Shown piece by piece: positions 6,734 through 12,105 of a DNA stretch of 12,105 nt. Each line of letters begins with the position of its first letter. Positions within the stretch are counted from its first letter, which is position 1. The stretch lies in contig JAPKCL010000049.1 in NCBI GenBank assembly GCA_028822955.1, forward strand, positions 1-12,105. Reading direction: 5' to 3'. Under the pieces are notes generated by a model. It saw only the letters and a program-made list of their open reading frames with translations. It ran no database searches and had not been told where the DNA came from. This stretch comes from Candidatus Poseidoniaceae archaeon. Its GTDB lineage: Archaea; Thermoplasmatota; Poseidoniia; Poseidoniales; Poseidoniaceae. Made by a program: the position numbers and the translations under genes.

Positions 6734-7765
6734 TTCGATTCTTGTTTCTCGAACACCGAGTCCGATTGCTCTCAATGCATCAGCGATACTTTCCAATTCA
6801 TTCTGTACAAGAGGACTGTCCAACCGTCTTGGCAGTATTGCCAGTGACACACCGAGCATGCACAACCGAACATTAACTCGAGACTGAAGGTCGAGGAGTA
6901 AAATCTCCTTTTGGACTGTTGAGAGAAGTTCTTTGCGTACTTGTTCTTCAAGCAACCCAGAACTATCGGCAAAATTTCTTGATTCAAGCATCAGGTCCGC
7001 CCATCGCTCAAATGTCCAATCTTTCAATCGTAAACGAGATATTGAACGCTCTCCTGCTTTTGATATTGAGCGTTGCCAACTTATATCATCAATATATTCG
7101 GAAGTGTGTCGGCTTTCTTCTGGTTTCCAAGTGACTAGAATCGGTTGACTGGTCGTAAAACTGACGACCTCTCCACCTGAACCCGGTGCTCCTGGCTCTA
7201 GGCGTAATTCAACTCCCTTAGCGGAAATCCCAAGGACATCTCCAAGACCGGACCCGTGCATTCTTTCTATTCGGTGAGCGATACGAAAGTATTGTTCCTC
7301 AGTCCCTTTTTTAGTTAGCATTCGAAATGCCCTTGCAACTGCTATTAATCCTGCAGCTGACATCCCAAAGCCTTGGCTTGTCGGTAATTCTAATTCAACG
7401 CAAATATGGTAGGAGTCTTCTCGTTTGAGTAAACGAACAATTCTTAATTCTTCGACAAGGTCAATGTAAATTTGTTTTGAATGAAGCATTTCTGTTCCAT
7501 CCATTCCAACAACATCAATTTGAATTTCTCCATCAAGTACCGGCCCTGCTGGCGTATCTAACTGGGACCCTGAAGACAATTGAGCCTCAATTTCAGGTTG
7601 ATTTGTAGAGAGATATTTTACTGTGGCTTCTACGCCATCTGCAAGATTCAAGCCTGCTCCACGGCTGCCTTGTAGACGTGCAAGATGGGATTCTTTCCAA
7701 ATTGAAAACAAGAGCGTAATATGTCCACCACATCGTTCAGTTACCATGGTAGTCAAACGAACCAT
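6731..7765 (-). CDS. Pantoate kinase (archaeal CoA biosynthesis, GHMP kinase family)
   Basis: A 344-residue cytoplasmic enzyme expected to phosphorylate pantoate with ATP to 4-phosphopantoate, the archaeal replacement for part of the bacterial pantothenate route; phosphopantothenate synthetase would act next but is not in the window. With ATG 7765 as residue 1, GGHIT (13-17) and SRGAG (34-38) match the N-terminal family signatures, PTSQGFGMSAAG (128-139) is the GHMP ATP-binding loop, HGSGLGD (170-176) and EPGAPG (190-195) are further family motifs. The usual Ala-Pro-Gly-His is Cys-Gly-Gly-His here. The frame is open for 73 further codons upstream, but those overlap the preceding gene and lack family homology; ATG 7747 is an alternative start. 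It lies 31 nt after an unrecognised gene on the same strand, so they probably form an operon. Confidence 0.88.
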   Translation of the reverse strand: MVRLTTMVTERCGGHITLLFSIWKESHLARLQGSRGAGLNLADGVEATVKYLSTNQPEIEAQLSSGSQLDTPAGPVLDGEIQIDVVGMDGTEMLHSKQIYIDLVEELRIVRLLKREDSYHICVELELPTSQGFGMSAAGLIAVARAFRMLTKKGTEEQYFRIAHRIERMHGSGLGDVLGISAKGVELRLEPGAPGSGGEVVSFTTSQPILVTWKPEESRHTSEYIDDISWQRSISKAGERSISRLRLKDWTFERWADLMLESRNFADSSGLLEEQVRKELLSTVQKEILLLDLQSRVNVRLCMLGVSLAILPRRLDSPLVQNELESIADALRAIGLGVRETRIE

Positions 7766-7796
7766 CCAGTGAACAGTGATGAACTCTCGCCCGATA

Positions 7797-8474
7797 TCAC
7801 TCTTCCACTTGCTTCCTTTCTTGTATCTCTCGTGAAATCGCACGCATTTCTTCATCGAGGAAACTCTGTCTTTCCTCAGCAGAGTATACTGAGCCTTGTA
7901 ATTCATCTTCGATGCACGCAAAATGATGAGATAAGTTTCGAATTTCAATTGGAATCTGTTGATAAAATTCATGTTCATCATCATTCAATGAAATGCCTGT
8001 TGAATAATAGCCGAGTATCCATTGGTGCTCTTCAGACCCATGCGCTAAAAACAACTCCAATAATGGAATAGATTTGGCTAACTCGTCATCATTGTGAAGT
8101 GATAGAATCATCGAACTCAAACGGTCACCAAGTGGTAAGTTCGTCACCCCCGTTTGTGGGCTGATACAAAGTGAACACCAAGGGTCTTGTACTGTTGGCT
8201 CGGTATATTGTGAAACTGCCCCTCTTACCTCGAATTGATGTATTTCGACAAGTTCATTTTCACCTAGAGCGACCATTCCGCAAATCATGTACTTTCTTTT
8301 CGATTCTCCTCTGAGAGTGATTTCAAATTCCACATATTCAAAATTGTAACCTTTGTTTTCACCATGTGTGCTTTCTACTGTTACCCAATCATGACCCGAG
8401 CAAATATGATCAAGCCATTGCATTGCTCTTCGTTCATGAGGGTAATGTGAAGAAATTTTTTCGAGTGGAGTCAC
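7797..8474 (-). CDS. Hypothetical protein, 225 residues
   Basis: I do not recognise a family. The product is acidic and soluble, with no signal peptide or membrane helix. A central C-S-L-C pair (C100, C103) could bind metal or be redox active but is not backed by a second pair nearby. Residues 190-225 are Glu/Arg/Gln-rich and likely helical or coiled coil. The GTG start at 8474 is preceded five bases upstream by GGAAAG, and an in-frame TAA lies 24 nt upstream, so an extension is not possible beyond that. It sits directly upstream of pantoate kinase on the same strand, suggesting co-expression, but the sequence gives no evidence of a role in CoA synthesis. Confidence 0.72.
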   Translation of the reverse strand: MTPLEKISSHYPHERRAMQWLDHICSGHDWVTVESTHGENKGYNFEYVEFEITLRGESKRKYMICGMVALGENELVEIHQFEVRGAVSQYTEPTVQDPWCSLCISPQTGVTNLPLGDRLSSMILSLHNDDELAKSIPLLELFLAHGSEEHQWILGYYSTGISLNDDEHEFYQQIPIEIRNLSHHFACIEDELQGSVYSAEERQSFLDEEMRAISREIQERKQVEE

Positions 8475-8493
8475 GCTTACTTTCCAATCGACC

Positions 8494-8503
8494 GTTTATC
8501 AAG
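8494..8503. promoter_or_regulatory. Candidate shared TATA element between divergent genes
   Basis: GTTTATCAAG (minus strand CTTGATAAAC) lies in the 84-nt gap between the GTG at 8474 and the ATG at 8559. For the minus gene its centre is about 24 nt from the start codon, fitting a near-leaderless transcript; for the plus gene it would give a leader of roughly 35 nt including AAAGGAAAC before the ATG. Only one orientation need be real. Confidence 0.3.
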
Positions 8504-8558
8504 TTTGAAGCATCTTTTCAAGCGAAGTGTTTTGAATCACGGCGCTCTCAAAGGAAAC

Positions 8559-9098
8559 ATGACCCTCGAGATCGGAGACACCGCTCCAGATTTTAAACTC
8601 AAAAATTCGAACGACTCTCAAGGAGTTTCTATGATGGCTCTTGAGAATTCTCGTCGAGGTAATGGCCTTATTGTCGTCTTTGAGTGCAACCATTGCCCCT
8701 ATGTAATCGGCAGTATTTCACGTCTTGAAGCAATGGCAGGTAAAGCCAATGGCCTTGATATTGGATTTGTCGGAATTAATTCAAATGACCCGACCGCCTA
8801 TCCAAATGATTCGTTTGAACATATGCAAAAAAGGGCAGAGGGAATGTCATACCCGTACCTTCACGATGCAAACCAAGATGTGGCACATGCGTATGATGCC
8901 AAAAGAACTCCAGAATTTTTCCTCTTCAGCAATGAACTCAAATTGGTGTATAAAGGGCGAATGGATGACTCTCCACAAGACCCCACACGAGTTCAGTCGA
9001 CCGAATTAGATGATGCTATACAAGCCATGCTTGCCGGTGTTGCTCCGGAGATATCGGTTACAGAATCGATTGGTTGCTCAGTCAAATGGAAATTGTGA
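8559..9098 (+). CDS. Peroxiredoxin-like thioredoxin-fold protein (AhpC/TSA-type) with CNHC active site
   Basis: A 179-residue protein. It begins IGDTAPDFKL, the standard peroxiredoxin/TlpA N-terminus, and the CXXC active site is C43-N-H-C46 within FECNHCPYV. The cis-proline loop is R-T-P-E-F at 116-120, and the C-terminus carries SIGCSVKW with C173, a hallmark of the PRX_like1 group of small thioredoxin-fold proteins. It probably acts as a thiol oxidoreductase or peroxidase in the cytoplasm, since no signal peptide is seen; the electron donor is unknown. I chose ATG 8559, preceded by AAAGGAAAC; an 18-codon upstream extension to 8505 lacks family similarity. A small zinc-ribbon gene follows after 10 nt and is probably co-transcribed. 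Confidence 0.88.
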   Translation: MTLEIGDTAPDFKLKNSNDSQGVSMMALENSRRGNGLIVVFECNHCPYVIGSISRLEAMAGKANGLDIGFVGINSNDPTAYPNDSFEHMQKRAEGMSYPYLHDANQDVAHAYDAKRTPEFFLFSNELKLVYKGRMDDSPQDPTRVQSTELDDAIQAMLAGVAPEISVTESIGCSVKWKL

Positions 9099-9108
9099 GT
9101 GTGAGATA

Positions 9109-9237
9109 ATGTCTGGTTGCCGACGACAATGTGATTGGGATAAAAACCTAGTCTGTAGAAGTTGTGGAATCGATTACAGCCTTCCTGATGAAAAAGTCAA
9201 GAAAGAAGTTGCGCCTCCTTCGGATGAAGAAGAATAA
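9109..9237 (+). CDS. Small zinc-ribbon-like protein, 42 residues
   Basis: The frame from ATG 9109 gives a 42-residue product with two cysteine pairs, C4-x3-C8 and C16-x2-C19, followed by an acidic Asp/Glu tail (ending SDEEE). The cysteine layout suggests one structural zinc site. GTGAG four to eight bases upstream can serve as ribosome binding site, and the gene begins 10 nt after the thioredoxin-fold gene. The same frame is open upstream to 9010, but that part overlaps the preceding gene. Its TAA abuts the stop of the convergent regulator gene. Partner and function are unknown; Zn binding is inferred from Cys spacing only. Confidence 0.65.
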   Translation: MSGCRRQCDWDKNLVCRSCGIDYSLPDEKVKKEVAPPSDEEE

Positions 9238-9240
9238 TCA
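9235..9240. other. Abutting convergent stop codons (TAATCA)
   Basis: TAA at 9235-9237 ends the zinc-ribbon gene and TCA at 9238-9240 is the TGA stop of the Lrp/AsnC regulator on the opposite strand. The hexamer and zero spacing equal the junction at 6728-6733. Confidence 0.85.
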
Positions 9241-9660
9241 GTATTGTTCAAGAACTAACTCAGTCGTCGTCGAAGCAATCTCGTTCGGTGCAGCAAGCCA
9301 CATTTTATCGAGCAGTGTTCGCAAGGACATGGTATCATCAACGTGAACCAGTGCAACCAAGTCAGCACTTCCGGAGACTTCGTAAATAATTTCGATTCCA
9401 TCCCATCCAGTCACCTCGGAAGCAAATGAACCAATTTCAGCACCTGGAGATACTTTGATACGAACCAAAGCAGTCAATCCAACGCCTCCTTCTCGAACAG
9501 TGTAGCCTCGAATGGTTCCATCCTCTTCCATTTTGCGAACATGTGTACGTACTGTTCGTTCCGATGCACCGACTTCTTTTGCTAGTTCCACATAGGACAT
9601 CCGTCCATTGGTTCGTAGCTGGGCAAGTATAGCGCGGTCGATTTCGGAAACACGAGGCAT
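9238..9660 (-). CDS. Lrp/AsnC-family transcriptional regulator
   Basis: A 140-residue DNA-binding regulator. Residues 5-52 are the AsnC-type winged HTH (IDRAILAQLRTNGRMSYVEL, then GASERTVRTHVRKMEEDGTI as the recognition helix and wing start), and residues 58-138 form the RAM ligand-binding/oligomerisation domain, including the SGSADLVALV strand. Length and order are typical for archaeal Lrp proteins, which usually sense amino acids or act as feast/famine regulators. The effector cannot be read from sequence. It is divergent from enolase across 165 nt, so it could regulate itself and enolase. Its start has a TATA-like element about 25 nt upstream and only a weak AGGA, compatible with leaderless translation. 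Confidence 0.92.
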   Translation of the reverse strand: MPRVSEIDRAILAQLRTNGRMSYVELAKEVGASERTVRTHVRKMEEDGTIRGYTVREGGVGLTALVRIKVSPGAEIGSFASEVTGWDGIEIIYEVSGSADLVALVHVDDTMSLRTLLDKMWLAAPNEIASTTTELVLEQY

Positions 9661-9680
9661 GTTGGGTCCTACGGTTTAGA

Positions 9681-9692
9681 GTATATCAATAC
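9681..9692 (-). promoter_or_regulatory. TATA-like element of the Lrp/AsnC gene
   Basis: The plus strand reads GTATATCAATAC, so the minus strand has GTATTGATATAC. The TATA-like centre is about 25 nt upstream of the ATG at 9660, the right distance for a transcript starting at the start codon. The GTAT and ATAC ends form a short inverted repeat, so autoregulatory binding here is conceivable but not shown. Confidence 0.42.
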
Positions 9693-9729
9693 ACCTTCTT
9701 GCCTTTTTACGGCCTTAGTGAGATAGATG

Positions 9730-9746
9730 CTTCCGGAATGTGGAAG
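9730..9746. promoter_or_regulatory. Short inverted repeat in the regulator-enolase intergenic region
   Basis: CTTCC at 9730-9734 and GGAAG at 9742-9746 are inverted about a seven-base spacer, and TTCCGGAA at 9731-9738 is itself a perfect eight-base palindrome. It lies upstream of the candidate enolase TATA region, a plausible operator position for the adjacent Lrp-type regulator. Short palindromes arise by chance, so support is modest. Confidence 0.28.
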
Positions 9747-9771
9747 GGTTTACCTTAAATGATTAAAAATG

Positions 9772-9824
9772 CTTTATTGTGAGGTTTCTCCGTTTCATTG
9801 AAAGGGCGCCGTTGGTTGGGGTGA
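9772..9824 (+). promoter_or_regulatory. Candidate enolase promoter and ribosome binding site
   Basis: CTTTATTG at 9772-9779, preceded by an A-rich stretch, is the best TATA-like element and would place the transcript start near 9802. TTAAAT near 9754 is an alternative. GGGGTGA at 9818-9824 is a good Shine-Dalgarno match but only one base before ATG 9826; from the second ATG at 9838 it is about 13 bases away. Unlike its neighbours, enolase therefore appears to have a leader with an SD. Confidence 0.4.
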
Positions 9825-9825
9825 A

Positions 9826-11088
9826 ATGGGGAAGTCAATGTCAGGACATATCACCGGTCTCGATGCTCGAATGATTCTCGACAGCCGTGGAAACCCAACT
9901 GTCGAAGTCGATTGCTATGTTGATGGAAATCTTCTCGGACGCGCAGCGGTTCCCTCTGGTGCTTCAACAGGTGCCTATGAATCGCTCGAAATGCGTGATG
10001 GAGATGCTACAAAGTATCTCGGGAAAGGCGTATCTCGTGCAGTCAATAACGTGACCGAGCGTATCGAAGAAGCCCTTCTTGGGATGCCGGTTGATGAACA
10101 ACGTATTCTCGACGAATTAATGATTGAATTAGACGGAACTCCAAACAAAGCAGAACTTGGAGCAAACGCCATGCTGGGGGCTTCACTTGCCTGCCTACAT
10201 GCCGGTGCAGCCTCTCACGAATTGCCACTTTGGAAGTACATTGGAGGGGTCGCTGGCGGATTAATGCCCGTTCCAATGTTGAATATTCTCAACGGTGGAG
10301 CACATGCCGCATCCAATGTCGATGTTCAAGAATTCATGGTTATGCCGCACGGTTTTGACACCTTTGAAGAAGGACTTCGGGCCGGTGTGGAGACCTATCA
10401 CGCACTCAAAAAAGAACTCCGGTCAGATGGAGTGCTTGGCGGAGTTGGAGATGAAGGAGGATTTGCTCCGAATCTACCTGCGAATGAAGAAGGCCTCAAG
10501 TACATGGTTCGAGCGATCGAAAGTGCAGGATATTCTGTTGATGAAATGGGCATTGCTCTAGATGTTGCAGCCACAGAATTTCAAAAAGAAGACGGTTATC
10601 ATATGGACGGTAAAGTACTTTCAAGTGAAGAATTAGCCAATGTTTATTCTGGCTGGCTTGATGATTACCCTATTCTCTCTATTGAAGACGGGTTTGGTGA
10701 AGATGACTGGCGGGGTTGGACGAATTTTACTAAGCGAGAAGGTCACCGAGTACAATCTGTTGGCGACGATTTGTTTGTTACTCAATCTGAGCGGTTAGCG
10801 CAAGGGATCGAACTTGGTGCTGCTAACGCCATGCTTGTCAAATTGAATCAAGTTGGAACAGTAACTGAAACGCTTGAAGCCATGGATCTTGCAGCCTCAA
10901 ACGGATACAACAACGTGATTTCGCATCGCAGTGGAGAAACTGAAGATGTGACTATTGCCGATCTTGCTGTTGGAACTCGTGCAGGTCAGATCAAGACCGG
11001 TGCACCAGCACGTAGTGACCGCGTTGCGAAATACAATCAACTGCTCCGTATAGCAGAAGATGTCGATGAATATCGTTCACCGTTTTGA
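9826..11088 (+). CDS. eno: Enolase (phosphopyruvate hydratase)
   Basis: A 420-residue enzyme that interconverts 2-phosphoglycerate and phosphoenolpyruvate in glycolysis/gluconeogenesis in the cytoplasm. Family signatures are intact: ARMILDSRGNPTVEV at 14-28, SGASTG at 44-49, GDEGGFAP at 208-215 with catalytic Glu210, metal ligands Asp246, Glu287 and Asp314, catalytic Lys339 in LVKLNQVGT, HRSGE at 367-371, and the C-terminal IKTGAPARSDRVAKYNQLLR signature. Length is normal. The start is either ATG 9826 or ATG 9838 (MSGHITGLDAR); the second matches the usual N-terminus slightly better. It is divergent from an Lrp-type regulator and 44 nt upstream of a FAS1 surface-protein gene. Confidence 0.97.
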   Translation: MGKSMSGHITGLDARMILDSRGNPTVEVDCYVDGNLLGRAAVPSGASTGAYESLEMRDGDATKYLGKGVSRAVNNVTERIEEALLGMPVDEQRILDELMIELDGTPNKAELGANAMLGASLACLHAGAASHELPLWKYIGGVAGGLMPVPMLNILNGGAHAASNVDVQEFMVMPHGFDTFEEGLRAGVETYHALKKELRSDGVLGGVGDEGGFAPNLPANEEGLKYMVRAIESAGYSVDEMGIALDVAATEFQKEDGYHMDGKVLSSEELANVYSGWLDDYPILSIEDGFGEDDWRGWTNFTKREGHRVQSVGDDLFVTQSERLAQGIELGAANAMLVKLNQVGTVTETLEAMDLAASNGYNNVISHRSGETEDVTIADLAVGTRAGQIKTGAPARSDRVAKYNQLLRIAEDVDEYRSPF

Positions 11089-11132
11089 ACAGTGAGGGAT
11101 TTTTACAGGCCTTTAAGAAGGGGTTGTGAGGC

Positions 11133-12105
11133 ATGTCACCCATGAAGCGAGCAATTGCATCCCTCATTTTAGCCAGCCTATTGATGACGACCCTCCCACT
11201 AAATGTTGCGGCAGATGAGTCTGAAGATATTCCAACGAACGTCGCAGCCACTGGAGTCCATGACTCATTAGTCGCAGCACTCACACATGCTGGGCTCGTA
11301 GAAACCCTACAAGGTGACGGGCCATTCACAGTCTTTGCACCAACTGATGCAGCATTCGCCGCAGCAGGTATCGACTTAGCCGAATTTGATACGCCAGAAG
11401 AAAACGCTACACTGGTCGACATTCTCACCTACCACGTTTATTCCGGTGCAGTTGCATCCTCCAACGTTACCGACGGATTGGAGGTAACAATGGTTAACGG
11501 TGATGCAGCTGTTTTCGCAGTTGATTCCACTGGTACAGTCACAATAGAAGGTGCTACAGTCACTACCGCTGATGTTCAGGCCAGTAATGGAGTCATTCAC
11601 ATCATCGATGCAGTCATTTTGCCGCCACTCGATCCAGTATTGTCTGACATTCCGACAATCGCACAATCCACAGGTGTCCACGATTCACTCGTCGCGGCAC
11701 TCACTAAGGCCAGCCTCGTTGAAACTCTACAAGGAGATGGACCATTCACCGTGTTCGCTCCAACAGATGCAGCGTTTACCGAAGCAGGTATCGATCTGGA
11801 CACTTTCGTCTCCGATGAAGAAATTGCAGTTTTGGCTGACATTCTACTCTACCACGTTTACTCTGGTGCAGTTGCATCAACCGATGTCACCGACGGACTC
11901 ACCGTCACAATGGTTAACGGGGATGATGCAAGTTTCACCGTTACCGCCGATGCAGTCACCATTGAAGGAGCAACAGTCACAACAGCGGACCAATTCGCAA
12001 GTAACGGCGTAGTCCACGTTATCGACAAGGTATTGATGCCTCCGACTGACCCAGTATTGTCTGACATTCCGACAATCGCACAATCCACAGGTGTCCACGA
12101 TTCAC
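11133..12105 (+). CDS. Secreted multi-FAS1 (fasciclin domain) protein, partial at right edge
   Basis: Translating from ATG 11133 gives 324 open codons to the window edge with no stop, so the C-terminus is missing. Residues 1-27 are a signal peptide with probable cleavage after NVAA. Two complete FAS1 domains follow: domain 1 at about 40-165 with FTVFAPTDAAF (65-75), YHV and GVIHIIDAVILPP (153-165), and domain 2 at about 180-304 with the same FTVFAPTDAAF and GVVHVIDKVLMPP (292-304). A third copy begins at the edge. FAS1 domains commonly mediate cell-cell or cell-matrix adhesion. GTGAGG lies just before ATG 11133; ATG 11142 (MKRAIAS) is an alternative with better spacing. Enolase lies 44 nt upstream, with an AT-rich ATTTTTAC in between that may hold its own promoter. 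Antisense frames across this region are shadows. Confidence 0.93.
   Translation, partial: MSPMKRAIASLILASLLMTTLPLNVAADESEDIPTNVAATGVHDSLVAALTHAGLVETLQGDGPFTVFAPTDAAFAAAGIDLAEFDTPEENATLVDILTYHVYSGAVASSNVTDGLEVTMVNGDAAVFAVDSTGTVTIEGATVTTADVQASNGVIHIIDAVILPPLDPVLSDIPTIAQSTGVHDSLVAALTKASLVETLQGDGPFTVFAPTDAAFTEAGIDLDTFVSDEEIAVLADILLYHVYSGAVASTDVTDGLTVTMVNGDDASFTVTADAVTIEGATVTTADQFASNGVVHVIDKVLMPPTDPVLSDIPTIAQSTGVHDS
11634..11688 (+). repeat. 55-nt direct repeat, copy 1, between FAS1 domains 1 and 2
   Basis: Identical base for base to 12051-12105. It encodes the linker PVLSDIPTIAQSTGVHDS at the start of a FAS1 domain. The distance between copies is 417 nt (139 codons), one domain length. Identity through synonymous sites implies recent duplication or gene conversion. 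Confidence 0.93.
12051..12105 (+). repeat. 55-nt direct repeat, copy 2, start of FAS1 domain 3
   Basis: Exact copy of 11634-11688, cut by the window edge, so the true identical stretch may be longer. It shows that at least a third FAS1 unit begins here. Confidence 0.93.

Noticed and set aside
7766..7984. N-terminal extension of pantoate kinase to ATG 7984.
   Set aside because: It would overlap the preceding gene by nearly 190 nt and adds 73 residues before the family's normal N-terminus.
9661..9825. Possible tRNA or small RNA in the largest well-defined intergenic gap.
   Set aside because: No cloverleaf or CCA end was found by eye; the content is explained by two divergent promoters and a short palindrome.
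11376..12098. Minus-strand open frames antisense to the FAS1 gene.
   Set aside because: They mirror the duplicated FAS1 domains; the plus frame has a signal peptide and FAS1 motifs and is open to the edge.
1..12105. Defence system, prophage or transposon.
   Set aside because: No integrase, transposase, terminal repeats, toxin-antitoxin pair or restriction genes are visible; the TPD nuclease sits in a housekeeping context and belongs to a cellular family.

Overview
The window looks like a compact archaeal genome segment, most likely from a marine Thermoplasmatota lineage such as Marine Group II (Ca. Poseidoniales) or a relative. The pointers are an archaeal-type pantoate kinase, an archaeal/eukaryote-shared CDIN1-like TPD nuclease, a small Lrp/AsnC regulator, TATA-like elements about 25 nt upstream of several start codons, and large secreted proteins built from acidic thrombospondin type 3 (TSP3) repeats with one C-terminal membrane anchor. 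The lineage is an inference from gene content and style; no rRNA is present.

Region 1 (1-5032): after a possible 9-codon tail of a plus-strand gene, two minus-strand genes encode giant surface proteins of the same plan: signal peptide, outer domain, acidic Ca-binding-type repeat stalk, one transmembrane helix, short tail. The first (31-2244) has a C-x-C-H reeler/choice-of-anchor-V-like domain, fifteen full 22-residue TSP3-like units and a Gln/Pro/Trp tail. The second (2330-5032) has a beta-propeller-like ectodomain and Cys-rich TSP3 units.

Region 2 (5033-6730): a plus-strand pair whose stop and start codons overlap. The first is a SRPBCC/START-like protein of unknown role. The second is a protein with a basic N-terminus, a helix-turn-helix and a TPD-type PD-(D/E)XK nuclease domain, resembling human CDIN1 (C15orf41).

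Region 3 (6731-8474): a minus-strand pair, an unrecognised 225-residue protein followed by pantoate kinase of the archaeal CoA pathway. Region 4 (8475-9237): a divergent plus-strand pair, a peroxiredoxin-like thioredoxin-fold protein and a 42-residue zinc-ribbon-like protein.

Region 5 (9238-12105): a minus-strand Lrp/AsnC regulator is divergent from enolase, and enolase is followed by a secreted multi-FAS1 (fasciclin) protein that runs off the right edge with no stop in the window.

The genes are ordinary housekeeping mixed with surface proteins; I see no phage, transposon, CRISPR or defence island. The most unusual structural signal is that all convergent gene ends in the window (two certain, one probable) meet at exactly TAATCA, two stop codons back to back with no spacer.
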